A stretch of DNA of 64,000 bases from Polyangiaceae bacterium (GTDB lineage: Bacteria; Myxococcota_A; Polyangia; Polyangiales; Polyangiaceae). The position numbers and the translations under genes were made by a program. Under the pieces are notes generated by a model. It saw only the letters and a list, made by a program, of their open reading frames with translations. It made no database searches and was not told where the DNA came from. The DNA lies in contig WQZB01000007.1 in assembly GCA_009780955.1 (NCBI GenBank), positions 1 to 64,000 on the forward strand. The letters are read 5' to 3'. Shown one piece after another: positions 1-10,954 of this stretch (position 1 is the first letter of the stretch; each line of letters begins with the position of its first letter).

Positions 1-396
1 AAGTGGGCCTACTTCTTTCGGCAAGCGCCCTCGCTCGAAGACGTACCTCCCGTGTTGAGTGATCCTCCCCTTCGAGACGCCCTCGAGGCGGCCAACACGG
101 CGGGCTTCAACGAAGAAGAATGGGACAGCTACATCCGCAATGGCATGGCCATCCAGAGCGAGCGTGGGGCTCTATCTCTCGCGACCAAGCAAGGCGAGGC
201 GAGAGGCGAGGCGAGAGGAATCGCGAAGGGACTTGCCGAAGGGGTCCTCGGGGTTCTCGAGGCTCGCAGCATCCACGTCTCTGCGGAGCAGAAGGCGCGT
301 ATTCTCGACTGCTCGGATATCGCGATCCTCAGCGGCTGGATCCGCGAGGCTACCTCGGTCACTTCGGCGGGCGAGCTCTTTTCCGAATCGAGCTGA
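1..396 (+). CDS. Rpn / PD-(D/E)XK nuclease-family transposase-like protein, C-terminal part (5' end outside window)
   Basis: The frame is open from base 1 and ends at TGA 394-396, so only the last 131 codons are present. The visible part starts KWAYFFRQA, continues through a helical region with an NEEEWDSY segment, and has a charged GEARGEARG run at about residues 65-73 before a short helical end. This pattern is typical of the C-terminal part of Rpn-type recombination-promoting nucleases (PD-(D/E)XK family), whose catalytic domain is N-terminal and would lie upstream of the window. Function cannot be judged here because the nuclease residues are not visible. No neighbouring transposon end was found; a short family B repeat copy lies downstream at 422-436. 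The family call is moderately confident. Confidence 0.6.
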   Translation, partial: KWAYFFRQAPSLEDVPPVLSDPPLRDALEAANTAGFNEEEWDSYIRNGMAIQSERGALSLATKQGEARGEARGIAKGLAEGVLGVLEARSIHVSAEQKARILDCSDIAILSGWIREATSVTSAGELFSESS

Positions 397-421
397 TCGC
401 GCTCGGACCTGGCCATGGCGG

Positions 422-436
422 CTTGAAAGCGGTCTT
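422..436 (-). repeat. Family B repeat fragment
   Basis: The plus strand reads CTTGAAAGCGGTCTT, the reverse complement of the family B core (GACCGCTTTCAAG). It lies in the 124-bp gap between the Rpn-like gene and the BamA-like gene. Confidence 0.6.
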
Positions 437-520
437 CAAATAGCTGCGGCGTTGCGAGCAACGTTCTCATGCAATTCGGAGGTCGTAAGGACTTCTTTTT
501 TGCGATGATGCGCGCTTCCC

Positions 521-3500
521 ATGGTGCGTGCAAAGTGCAAGCTAGGCTGGCGTTGGCTCGCGCCGTTGCTGTTGCTTGTGCTTGCTGTCGTGATGACGCC
601 GCAGAGCTCACGTGCCGATGCGCCTCGGGCGATGCCCGCAGCCAATCCAGCGCGGCATCCCATACGCCGCGACGAGGTGATGGTGCTCACTCCGCCGGCG
701 GTGCCCGCGACCTCGCCGTCTTCGCCTGCCATCGAGCCTGCGCCCGATCTCACGCGCGTTGCCGGCAGTCCCCTCGTGGCGGTCGACGTCGTGCTCGACG
801 ACGAAGTCTGGCCCGACGTGTCGGCCCCGCCAATCTCGGTGATGCGCCCTGGCGATCGCGTTTCTGCGTCGCTCGTGCGGCGGACGATCGACGAAGCGCT
901 CGCAAGTGGCCACTTCGCCGATGCACACGTTGTCTTCCTCGAAGACGACCGTGGTGTTCGCGGCGTAGTTCACGTGATGCCGCGCAAAGTCGTCGAAGCG
1001 ATTCGCGTGGATGCGCACGGCGCGCCCATCAACACCGACAGCCTCGTGCGCGATGCCGGCATCACGGTACAGGGCGAGCTCGTCGCGCGCGATCTACCAG
1101 GGCACCGCCAGCGCATCGAGGCCATGCTCCGGCGTTTCGGTTTCCCATCGCCGCGCGTGATCATCACGACGCTTCCCACGGGCTATCCGCTACGAGTCGT
1201 GGTTCGGGTCGATATCAACACCGGCGCTCCGCGCAAGATCGAGCGGCGCGTTTTCTACCCGTTTCGCGTTACGCCCGAGCACTCGTCCGTGCGACGAGCT
1301 CCCGATAGCGACATCGAGCAAGCGTACCTAGTGCACTCCGGCGACAGGGCCGACGAGACTGCATTGCAGGCTGCTGACACAGCTTTGCAAAATCGCATCC
1401 GCGCCCGCGGTTTCCACCGCGCGGAAGTCTCGCACGACGTGGTTCTTTCTCACGGCCTCGTCGTGCTTCGTGTTCGTGTCGACTTTGGCGCGCTCTTCGA
1501 GACGCGTTACGAAGGCAACGACGCGTTCGACAACGACGCAATCGACGCTGATCTCGATCTCGAGGACGAAACCGACCGCACCCCCAGCCACCTCGTTCAG
1601 AAGGTGCACGATTTCTACGTCAAGCGCGGGTTTCTCGATGCCGAAGTCACGATCGAAACACGTGGCAAGCCGAACGAAGCTGTACATTACATAGTTTTTC
1701 ACGTCGTCGAGCATGCGCGTGTGCAGGTCGTGGCGCGCGCGTACCCATGCCTGCGCGAGAGCGACATCGAGAAGCTGCCTGGCGGGCCGACGTCGGCCAA
1801 AGGCATCGGTCGCGAAATCGACAGCTTTCTCGAAGAAGAGCTGCCCGGTGGCGATTGGTTCATGCCGCCACGGCCGAGCGGGCTCGACGCGACGATTGCC
1901 GGGCCGCTTGGTCAACGAGGCACGCGGCTTGCGCCACTCGAACTCGATCCACACGGGGTTTACGCACCCGAGACGTACGAGCGCGCCGTGCAGCACGTCC
2001 AGGAGCTTTACCGATCGGAAGGCTTCCTTTCGGCGCAAATCGGGCCCGTGCAGATCGTCCGGCGCCGATGCAACCCACGCTCTCCGTCATGGCAGTGCGT
2101 GCCCACGCCAATCGAGAAGGCGATGGCCGATGTGTGTACTTACGACGCTTCTGGACTGCCCTTGCCCGTGCCGCCACTCGAGTCGGACGCGAGCTGCATT
2201 CCCGATCCCGTGCGCGGCGTTGCCTGCGAATCGCGCATAGGGTTGCGCATTCCTGTCAAGCTCGGGCCGCGCACGCAACTCTACGATCTGTCGTTTTCCG
2301 GCGTTCGTGCCATTGCACCTGCCGTTCTTGCCAAGGCAACTGCGCTGAACCTTGGAACGTACGTAAACACGGTGCAGATCGAAGAAGCCAGGCGGCGGCT
2401 CGTCGATGCGTACAAAGAGGAAGGGTACACGTTTGCCGACGTCAAATACGAGCTCGAGCCATCGGTCGACCGAACGCGCGCACGCGTGCACTTTTTCGTG
2501 TCGGAAGGCGAACAGGTAATTGTTCAGCAGATTAATCTTCAGGGCAACGTTCGTACGAAAACGCAGGCCATTTTGCGCCGCGTTGCGCTCGAAGTCGGAA
2601 AGCCTTACCGCGCGAGCGAGGTGCGAAAAACCGAAGAATACATCGCTACGCTGGGAGTTTTCTCGAGTGTTTCGGTCTCTTTGGATAACCCGTTCGTTCC
2701 CGAACGCAACAAGGTTGTCGTGGTCACCGTAGTCGAGCGTCCGCGCCAGTACACCGAGATCGCGCCAGGCTTTTCCACGGGGGAAGGTTTCCGGCTTACG
2801 ACCGAGTACGGTCACCGAAACCTTTGGGGAAATGCCATCTCGTTTACGGCGCGTTTGCAGCTCGCCTACATTCCCACTCCGCTCATCATCGACCCAACGG
2901 CGCGCGACAATTACCGCAATCTGAATCTCTTTGCGCGCCTCGGCATGCGCGCAACGGGTGGCATCGTCATCCCCAATGTTGGGCTCGGTCCGCGGGTGCG
3001 CACCGGGCTCGACGCCCTCGTCGTGCACGATCTTCAACGCGATTTCTATATTACGAAGCTCGCGGCGGTTCCCAATATCAATTATCGCCCGCTCAGCGAA
3101 TTCCAAGTCACATTTTTTCATAGTTTCGAATTCAACAACAGCCGCATCTTCCAGACCGGATCGATTGCAGACTACATTACGAGTCTTGCGCTTCAAGGCA
3201 TCAACACGACCGACATCGTGCGCCAGTTGCTCGTTCCCGACGGTGAAAGCTACGTGCTCGCGCAGCGTGTGCTTGCATCGTGGGACCGACGCGACAACGC
3301 ATTCAACGCCTCGCGCGGCACCTACATCGTGACAGGCATCGAGCACGTCGACGGCTTCCCCGTCAAAGGCGAGCAGCAAACGCCCACGACACCACCTTTA
3401 CAAAGTCACTTTTTCAAGCTTACGCAGACTTTTGCCGGATACATTCCGCTGCCGCGCGGCTTTCGCATTGCCTCCATGACGCGTGTGGGAGGCAACATTC

Positions 3501-3988
3501 AGCTCGCGAAAGATTCGTCGACGTATCCCGATCGCCTCTTCTTCCTTGGCGGTGTCGATTCCATGCGCGGCTGGATGCTCAACAGCTTCATTCCGCAAGA
3601 CGACGTCGACCGCATTCGTGCGGACGCAGGAAAGCCCGACACCGTGCCGGATCCGCAGCATCCCGGGCAGCAAATTCCCAATCCAGCGAAATTCACGCAG
3701 AACACGCGTCCCATTCGCGGCGGCAACTTCATGGTCAACGAACGCATCGAACTTCGAATTCCGATTCATGGACCGTTCGAAACGGTCATTTTTAGTGATT
3801 TAGGGAATTTGTGGATTGATCCGACGTACCCATTTCACACCGGAAAATTTCCTATTCGAGCCGATGTTGGCACCGGCATTCGATTGCAAACGCCGGTGGG
3901 GCCACTCGCGGTCGATTATGGCTTCAACATTACGCGAGAGCCGTACGAAGACATCGGTGCCATCAACTTCGCGATTGGGCTTTATTGA
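521..3988 (+). CDS. BamA/Omp85-family outer-membrane assembly protein, long form
   Basis: The 1155-residue protein has a signal peptide (about 1-32, LLLLVLAVV core ending SRADA), a long periplasmic region and a C-terminal beta-barrel. POTRA-like units are visible near residues 325 (YEGNDAFDNDAI), 587 (LSFSGVRAIAP) and 667 (INLQGNVRTKTQAIL). The barrel starts near 745 with ITPGFS-like IAPGFSTGEGFRL and carries the family's loop-6 signature as GGVDSMRGW near residue 1010. It ends INFAIGLY with a terminal aromatic. Omp85 proteins insert barrel proteins into the outer membrane or secrete partners. At 1155 residues it is well above the ~800 of a standard BamA; the extra length is periplasmic. Whether it is the essential BamA or a TamA-like paralogue cannot be settled, since the window holds a second Omp85 gene at 61139. 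It converges on the permease gene with only 20 bp between stops. Confidence 0.85.
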   Translation: MVRAKCKLGWRWLAPLLLLVLAVVMTPQSSRADAPRAMPAANPARHPIRRDEVMVLTPPAVPATSPSSPAIEPAPDLTRVAGSPLVAVDVVLDDEVWPDVSAPPISVMRPGDRVSASLVRRTIDEALASGHFADAHVVFLEDDRGVRGVVHVMPRKVVEAIRVDAHGAPINTDSLVRDAGITVQGELVARDLPGHRQRIEAMLRRFGFPSPRVIITTLPTGYPLRVVVRVDINTGAPRKIERRVFYPFRVTPEHSSVRRAPDSDIEQAYLVHSGDRADETALQAADTALQNRIRARGFHRAEVSHDVVLSHGLVVLRVRVDFGALFETRYEGNDAFDNDAIDADLDLEDETDRTPSHLVQKVHDFYVKRGFLDAEVTIETRGKPNEAVHYIVFHVVEHARVQVVARAYPCLRESDIEKLPGGPTSAKGIGREIDSFLEEELPGGDWFMPPRPSGLDATIAGPLGQRGTRLAPLELDPHGVYAPETYERAVQHVQELYRSEGFLSAQIGPVQIVRRRCNPRSPSWQCVPTPIEKAMADVCTYDASGLPLPVPPLESDASCIPDPVRGVACESRIGLRIPVKLGPRTQLYDLSFSGVRAIAPAVLAKATALNLGTYVNTVQIEEARRRLVDAYKEEGYTFADVKYELEPSVDRTRARVHFFVSEGEQVIVQQINLQGNVRTKTQAILRRVALEVGKPYRASEVRKTEEYIATLGVFSSVSVSLDNPFVPERNKVVVVTVVERPRQYTEIAPGFSTGEGFRLTTEYGHRNLWGNAISFTARLQLAYIPTPLIIDPTARDNYRNLNLFARLGMRATGGIVIPNVGLGPRVRTGLDALVVHDLQRDFYITKLAAVPNINYRPLSEFQVTFFHSFEFNNSRIFQTGSIADYITSLALQGINTTDIVRQLLVPDGESYVLAQRVLASWDRRDNAFNASRGTYIVTGIEHVDGFPVKGEQQTPTTPPLQSHFFKLTQTFAGYIPLPRGFRIASMTRVGGNIQLAKDSSTYPDRLFFLGGVDSMRGWMLNSFIPQDDVDRIRADAGKPDTVPDPQHPGQQIPNPAKFTQNTRPIRGGNFMVNERIELRIPIHGPFETVIFSDLGNLWIDPTYPFHTGKFPIRADVGTGIRLQTPVGPLAVDYGFNITREPYEDIGAINFAIGLY

Positions 3989-4008
3989 ATTTCTAGGCGA
4001 ACAGGCTC

Positions 4009-5076
4009 TCAATACGCCACAGGTGAAGCAAGCCGCCGAAGCAGCAGCAAAAGAAAGAGCGGCCCGCCCACGAGCGCCGTCACGGCGCCAACCGGTGGCT
4101 CGGTGTGAAGCCATCGAAAAGAAGCGCGGCAGACAAGATCACACACCACGAGCCCTGCTCCGCCCGCAAAAAATGACGCTGGCATGAGCACGCGGGTATC
4201 GGCGCCAACGAGCCTTCGCAGTACATGGGGAACGATGAGCCCCACAAAGCCAATCATGCCCGTGGCGCTTACAATCGCTCCCACGATGAGCGAGCTTGCC
4301 ACGAGCGTCCGTCGTATGACGATGCGAACGCGCACGCCAAGGTGTTCGGCTGCGTCATCGCCGAGCGACAGAACGTTGAGGCGCGCTGCGTTGGTGAGCA
4401 GCAAGCCCGCGCCCGCCGCCACATAGACGGCGAGCGAGACGAGCGACGTGTACGACGGCACGCCGAGAAACCCCATGAGCCAGAAAAGCAGCTCCTGCGC
4501 TTTGGCAGGCGCCACGAGTGTTTTGATGAAGGTGATGGCTGCCGAGGCAATCGCATTGACGATGATTCCCGCGAGCAAAAAACTTGTACCGCGCGCCTCT
4601 GTCGAGGCAACGGCTGCGAAAGCGTGCACGATCGCCGTAGCGCCAATGCCGCCAGCGAGCGCCGCGAGCGGCACGACGGATGCGTTCGCCAGCGGCCCCG
4701 TGGCGAGCCCCGTAGCGAGCCCTGTTGCAATCGCGAGGGTAGCGCCAAGTGCCGATCCGCCCGAAACACCAAGCACGTACGGCTCGGCAAGTGGATTGCG
4801 CAAAAGAGCCTGAAGTGCCACACCCACAATCGACAGCCCTGCGCCCGCAAGCGCACCGAGCAGCACGCGAGGCAGGCGAACCGCAAACACAATGTCGTGG
4901 TCGCGGCAAGACGCGTCGAAAAGAGCGCGTGTGAGCGACACCGAATCGGTACCGAAGCTTATTGCAAGGACGATTGCCACCGCGAGCGCAAGTGCAGAGC
5001 CGACCACCACGCGCATGTGGCGCATGTTGCGCATGTTCGTTGCGTGGCTGCGCGAACATGCAGGCAGCGGCGTCAT
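4009..5076 (-). CDS. FecCD/BtuC-type ABC transporter permease (iron-siderophore or cobalamin uptake)
   Basis: The 355-residue product is highly hydrophobic. It contains the FecCD family pattern RLPRVLLGALAGAGLSIVG, then ALLRNPLAEPYVLGVSGGSA, and further on GFVGLIVPHVLRRLVG and PVGAVTALVGGPLFL. The family forms the inner-membrane channel of metal-chelate importers and normally pairs with an ATPase and a periplasmic binding protein. Neither partner is adjacent, which is unusual. ATG at 5076 is chosen because it forms an ATGA overlap with the coaX stop (5073-5075), implying translational coupling. The open frame extends further upstream, but only inside coaX. The substrate cannot be read from the sequence. 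Confidence 0.85.
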   Translation of the reverse strand: MTPLPACSRSHATNMRNMRHMRVVVGSALALAVAIVLAISFGTDSVSLTRALFDASCRDHDIVFAVRLPRVLLGALAGAGLSIVGVALQALLRNPLAEPYVLGVSGGSALGATLAIATGLATGLATGPLANASVVPLAALAGGIGATAIVHAFAAVASTEARGTSFLLAGIIVNAIASAAITFIKTLVAPAKAQELLFWLMGFLGVPSYTSLVSLAVYVAAGAGLLLTNAARLNVLSLGDDAAEHLGVRVRIVIRRTLVASSLIVGAIVSATGMIGFVGLIVPHVLRRLVGADTRVLMPASFFAGGAGLVVCDLVCRASFRWLHTEPPVGAVTALVGGPLFLLLLLRRLASPVAY

Positions 5077-5840
5077 TCTTGGTTCCGCTCGTAGAGAATG
5101 CGAAGACCGGTGAGCGTAAGGTTGTCGTCGACTTCGTTTATGGTGCGCGTGAGCGGGGCGATGAGTTTCGCGAGACCGCCGGTTGCTACGACCGTACATG
5201 CGAAGCCAAGCTCGTGAGCGAGCTTGTCGACGAGGCCGTCGACGACCGACACGTAGCCGTACACGAGGCCCGATTGCATCGAGTGCTTCGTGTTTCGCCC
5301 GACAACGTGCGGAGGCTTGGCAATTTCAACGCGCGGCAGCCGTGCGGCGTGGGAAAAAAGTGCATCGGCGCTGATCTGAACGCCGGGCGCAATGACGCCG
5401 CCAAGGTACTCACCTTTCGGTGAAACGCAGTCGAACGTGGTTGCCGTGCCGAAGTCGACAACGATAAGGCCGGTGTGAAAGCGCTCGAAAGCAGCCGTTG
5501 CATTGACGATGCGGTCGGCGCCGACCTCGCGTGGATTGTCGCAAAGAATGGGCATGCCCGAGCGGATGCCGTGGCCAACGATGAGTGCTTCGACGCCGAA
5601 GTTGCGACGCACCAGAGCATGCATGGGGTCGGTGAGCGAGGGCACGACGCTCGCGATGATGGCCGCGTTGATGTCAGGCGGCGACACGGCGTGCATCGCG
5701 AGAAGCTGGCGAACGATCACGGTGTACTCGTCGCCGGTGCGGCGGCGGTTGGTTTCCACGCGAAATTGGTGCACAAGGCGAGGCCCGTCGAACAGGCCGT
5801 AGACGATGTTCGTGTTCCCGACGTCGATGGCAAAAAGCAT
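5073..5840 (-). CDS. coaX: Type III pantothenate kinase
   Basis: The 255-residue product starts MLFAIDVGNTNIVYGLF, the phosphate-binding start of type III pantothenate kinases (acetate/sugar kinase fold). It continues with DNPREVGADRIVNA and VVDFGTATTFD, the conserved family blocks. The enzyme phosphorylates pantothenate in the first step of coenzyme A synthesis. ATG at 5840 is chosen because the family begins exactly at this motif; upstream codons encode unrelated low-quality sequence. Its stop overlaps the start of the FecCD permease gene by ATGA, so the two are probably one transcript. No functional link between CoA synthesis and metal-chelate import is obvious. Confidence 0.92.
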   Translation of the reverse strand: MLFAIDVGNTNIVYGLFDGPRLVHQFRVETNRRRTGDEYTVIVRQLLAMHAVSPPDINAAIIASVVPSLTDPMHALVRRNFGVEALIVGHGIRSGMPILCDNPREVGADRIVNATAAFERFHTGLIVVDFGTATTFDCVSPKGEYLGGVIAPGVQISADALFSHAARLPRVEIAKPPHVVGRNTKHSMQSGLVYGYVSVVDGLVDKLAHELGFACTVVATGGLAKLIAPLTRTINEVDDNLTLTGLRILYERNQE

Positions 5841-5907
5841 GAGAGCTAAGCCCTTTCTAGTGCCGTCATTCCATCCATGTCGAGGCAGCTTCGCGAAAGC
5901 GCAAGAC

Positions 5908-5958
5908 TGCCGAAGGAGCCGAATGAATTCGGCTTCTCGCAAAAGGCTCCTTGACGGC
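5908..5958. repeat. Imperfect inverted repeat in the coaX / MBL divergent intergenic region
   Basis: A short stem GCCGAAT/ATTCGGC (5918-5933) is nested inside arms AAGGAGCC (5913-5920) and GGCTCCTT (5945-5952), which give alternative pairings. It lies between divergent genes, so it could be a regulatory or attenuator-like structure. No other copy was noticed in the window. Confidence 0.4.
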
Positions 5959-6001
5959 TTCGTTGCAAGGAGCATATTGAAATCCCGGTTTTCGAGGCGC
6001 G

Positions 6002-6844
6002 ATGCGGATCACTTTTTGGGGAGTTCGGGGAAGCATCCCCAGTCCCGGGCCGGACACCGTTGAAGTCGGTGGCAACACAAGCTGCGTTGAGGTGCGTGCG
6101 GGCAAGGTGCTCGCCGTTTTCGACGCCGGTACTGGTTTGCGCCTCCTCGGCAAAAGTCTACTGAAAGAGATGCCCATCACGGCGCACCTTTTCTTTAGCC
6201 ACGTCCACTGGGATCACATTCAGGGCTTTCCATTTTTTGATCCCGCATTTGCTCAAGGAAACCTGATTCACCTTTACGGCGGCAACAACGTTTCGCGCAC
6301 CCTCGAGGAAACACTCGCAGGTCAGATGGATCACCCAAGCTTTCCGGTGCATCTCAGCGACATGGGCGCCAAGATGGTTTTTCATGACATTGTCGAGAAT
6401 AGGCCCGTAACCGTCGACGACGGCAATGGCTCGAAAGTCACCGTTACGGCAGCGCCTGGCAACCATCCGAACGGTGTGTGGATTTATCGCCTCGACTACG
6501 ACGGAAAAAGCGTCGTTTACGCGACCGACACCGAGCACTATGCGGTTGTCGATCCACGCCTCGTCAAGCTTGCTGCGGGCGTTGACGTTCTTATCTACGA
6601 TGCTCAGTACACGCCCGAGGAATATGCCGGCACGGCCGGCACCGGCGGTCCAAAAGTTGGCTGGGGCCACAGCACGTTCGACGAGGCCGCGAAACTTGCG
6701 CGCGTGGCAGGCGCAAAGCACCTTGTGCTACATCATCATGATCCCACGCAAACCGATGCTGCCGTGCGCGAGAAAGAACGCCGCGCTCGCACTCTGTTCG
6801 CAAGCTGCGAGGCTGCGCGCGAGGGGCTAACGATCAAGTTGTAA
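6002..6844 (+). CDS. MBL-fold metal-dependent hydrolase (PhnP/CpdA-like superfamily)
   Basis: The 280-residue protein begins MRITFWGVRGSIPSPGPDT and GGNTSCVEV, the usual start of a class of MBL hydrolases related to cyclic-phosphodiesterases and PhnP. The metal site H67-x-H69-x-D71-H72 is intact in SHVHWDHIQGFPFF. Further conserved elements are GNHPNGVWIYRL, VVYATDTEH and HLVLHHHDP near the C-terminus. Enzymes of this group cleave phosphoesters with two metal ions; the substrate is not predictable from sequence. A purine-rich GAGGCG just before ATG 6002 can serve as the ribosome site. It is divergent from coaX, with an inverted repeat between them. Confidence 0.8.
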   Translation: MRITFWGVRGSIPSPGPDTVEVGGNTSCVEVRAGKVLAVFDAGTGLRLLGKSLLKEMPITAHLFFSHVHWDHIQGFPFFDPAFAQGNLIHLYGGNNVSRTLEETLAGQMDHPSFPVHLSDMGAKMVFHDIVENRPVTVDDGNGSKVTVTAAPGNHPNGVWIYRLDYDGKSVVYATDTEHYAVVDPRLVKLAAGVDVLIYDAQYTPEEYAGTAGTGGPKVGWGHSTFDEAAKLARVAGAKHLVLHHHDPTQTDAAVREKERRARTLFASCEAAREGLTIKL

Positions 6845-6855
6845 TCGTGCAGTAA

Positions 6856-6887
6856 GACTACTTTCGACTTGACGCGCCCTCTTCTCG
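6856..6887 (+). repeat. Family B repeat copy, slightly degenerate
   Basis: The segment reads GACTACTTTCGACTTGACGC and then ends CTCTTCTCG. It matches the copy at 39113 over the core and the distal CTCTTCTCG, so it is one of the longer family members. It lies 12 bp after the stop codon of the MBL gene, in the same orientation as that gene. Confidence 0.65.
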
Positions 6888-6980
6888 TTGGCGCAGGAGA
6901 AGGTGTGTGTATGCTCTTGCAAGACGCACGGCGCGTGCTTTGCGAATGCGAGGTTCATGATAGCCTCTTGATGCCATCGG

Positions 6981-8933
6981 ATGAATCACTCGGCGAAGTC
7001 GCTCGACAAACGAATCGTGTGGGGCGCCTTGGCCCTTGCGTCTGTCAGCGTCGCCGTGTTTGCCGCTGTGTATTGGCAAAAGGCTGCGGCCCCGCCAAGC
7101 TCCGTGCCGGTTGCGTCTACCAGCGCCTCGCCGTTGTCGTCACGCACCCCTGGCACGCTTGCCGCGGCAAAGCCTATAGAAGTCGATCCCGACAGCGAAG
7201 ATTCCTACGTCTTTCGCATCCCGTCGGGCGAGCCAACGGCGCTGTCGTGTGAAGAAGCACGCGTCATCATCGAGCAGGTGCGCGGCGGGCTTGCCTATTC
7301 GCCGGAGGCTGTTCCCAGAGTTGCGTTCGCAACAGCCACCGCCGATTGGCTTGACCCGCATGGTCTGTTGAGTCTCGCAACCGACGCGCCAACGTCGCGC
7401 GCCATCGCGGTCGCAGCGCCCGAGTTGCTTGCCGATCTCGAGGGTCGTCACCATCGCCAGTGCATCTCGGCGCTCGGCCCAGGCACCGTGCTCGAAGCAT
7501 GGTCAAACGAGCTGCGCGACTTTTTCGATCGCGGGCGATTGTCCCACGCAGGCATTGATGCGAGCGTTGCCGCGATCGAACCGCTGCCCGTCGTGGGCAC
7601 CGCGAAAGAGATCGCCTTCGAAATCGGGCGCCGTGTCGGCGCATTCGAAGCCACGCAGGGCGAGCGAGGGCGCGCCATAGGTGACGAAGCACGTCGCCGG
7701 TTCTTTCCTCCGCTGGACAAGGAAGGGTGGGCCAAAGTCGTCATCGCATCGGCCGTGCGTGCGTACGTGCCGCTCGTCGATCCGCATGGCGAGTGGGCAC
7801 CTTTCGATGAAGAGTCCCACATCTACGAGCTCGATCTCCTTTCGCATCCGCCGCGCAAACTTTGGGAGCACGCAGTACCAACTGCTGTGGGTGTGCGTGT
7901 GAGCGACGGCGTGGTCGCGCCGCTCGCCGACGGCGACGTCATCTTGTCGGTCTCGCACGTCGCAACGGCGGGCCTGCCGCTCGAGCAAATCGACCAGCTC
8001 GGTTTTGCCTCACTCGAGGGCGTTGCCGCTTCGCCACTCGCCCTATCGATGCAGAAAGCAAGCCATGAGCCGCCTCTCATGGCCGTCGTGTTGCGCGACG
8101 GCGCACTGGTATCGCTCAACCTTGCCGAAGCCAAAGGCGACGCCGACGCCGACACCGTGGCCGATGATCTACCAAGCGAGCGCATTGCCTACGGCGACGG
8201 CGACGTCCTCGTTGTGACGATCAAAGACGTCCGCGACGATCTCGGCGATGATCTTGCTGCACTCCTTGACGCAGAGCGATCGCGCAGTCCGCGAAAGCTT
8301 GTCGGCCTTGCACTCGACCTGCGCGGCAATGGCGGAGGCTCGACCGATGGCGCGCTCGGCGCGATTTCTCTCTTTTTGCCTTCGGTGCCGCTTTTTTCGA
8401 TGAAGCGACGCGACGGCTCGATCGAAGTCGACCATTCACCAACACCTCGCGAGCACGATCGGTGGACAGGGCCCGTGGCAACGTTCGTGAATGGAACCAC
8501 CGCGAGTGCCGCGGAAATGATAGCGGGCGCGTTGGCTGTGTACCGGCGCGGTGTATCGATTGGCGTATCCACGTTCGGCAAGGGATGCGCACAGGAATAC
8601 GTCGACGACGACGCGCACGCAGGTGTGCTGCGCCTGACCACGCTCGTCTATGCGCTAGCCGATGGATCACCCGTTCAGCGCATTGGGCTCGCGCCGCAAA
8701 TTCGCTTTGCCTTCCAGGACAGCGACAACGAAGGCACGAGCGAGCGCGAGGCAACCCTCGCGCGCTCGGCCCCGCCCTGGCGAGGACCCGATTTGCGCGA
8801 TCCAGAAACGAAGCGACAAGAAGCACTCTGGCCACCGAGCGGCGGCGTGGTCGGTCCGTGCAAAGATGCTGACACGTGCCGGGCGCTGCGCTTGCTGGGT
8901 GCCGGAAGGCGCGCCGCGTTAGCAAAACATTGA
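6981..8933 (+). CDS. S41-family (carboxy-terminal processing) serine peptidase, membrane-anchored
   Basis: The 650-residue protein has an N-terminal membrane anchor (about residues 12-32) followed by a Ser/Ala/Pro linker. The C-terminal half carries the S41 catalytic domain: LALDLRGNGGGS near 445, NGTTASAAEMIAGAL with the predicted nucleophile Ser509, and STFGKG with the predicted base Lys534. A PDZ-like segment probably lies around 290-370 (LPLEQIDQLGF). S41 peptidases degrade or mature envelope proteins at their C-termini. The long N-terminal region is unlike short CtpA/Prc proteins and resembles the larger secreted S41 enzymes of myxobacteria. It is followed by a family A hairpin pair and converges on dnaK. 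Confidence 0.85.
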   Translation: MNHSAKSLDKRIVWGALALASVSVAVFAAVYWQKAAAPPSSVPVASTSASPLSSRTPGTLAAAKPIEVDPDSEDSYVFRIPSGEPTALSCEEARVIIEQVRGGLAYSPEAVPRVAFATATADWLDPHGLLSLATDAPTSRAIAVAAPELLADLEGRHHRQCISALGPGTVLEAWSNELRDFFDRGRLSHAGIDASVAAIEPLPVVGTAKEIAFEIGRRVGAFEATQGERGRAIGDEARRRFFPPLDKEGWAKVVIASAVRAYVPLVDPHGEWAPFDEESHIYELDLLSHPPRKLWEHAVPTAVGVRVSDGVVAPLADGDVILSVSHVATAGLPLEQIDQLGFASLEGVAASPLALSMQKASHEPPLMAVVLRDGALVSLNLAEAKGDADADTVADDLPSERIAYGDGDVLVVTIKDVRDDLGDDLAALLDAERSRSPRKLVGLALDLRGNGGGSTDGALGAISLFLPSVPLFSMKRRDGSIEVDHSPTPREHDRWTGPVATFVNGTTASAAEMIAGALAVYRRGVSIGVSTFGKGCAQEYVDDDAHAGVLRLTTLVYALADGSPVQRIGLAPQIRFAFQDSDNEGTSEREATLARSAPPWRGPDLRDPETKRQEALWPPSGGVVGPCKDADTCRALRLLGAGRRAALAKH

Positions 8934-8943
8934 ACGCAAATTC

Positions 8944-9000
8944 GTAGGGGCGCCATTCATGGCGCCCGACCCCCGAGGGCGCGATGAATCGCGCCCCTAC
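8944..9000. repeat. Family A hairpin cluster 1 (two hairpins)
   Basis: Hairpin 1 (8944-8970) is GTAGGGGCGCC-ATTCAT-GGCGCCC. Hairpin 2 (8977-9000) is GGGCGCGATGAATCGCGCCC followed by CTAC, in opposite orientation. They fill the gap between the convergent S41 peptidase and dnaK stops, where such hairpins could end transcription from both sides. Confidence 0.85.
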
Positions 9001-9019
9001 GATTCATCGCGATTACAAC

Positions 9020-10954
<1,935 letters not shown>

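Noticed and set aside
1-396. Complete transposase or insertion sequence at the left edge
   Set aside because: Only the C-terminal part is in the window and no terminal inverted repeats were seen downstream.
2087-3379. 430-codon minus-strand open frame
   Set aside because: Antisense to the BamA-like barrel; composition is typical of a GC-rich shadow frame.
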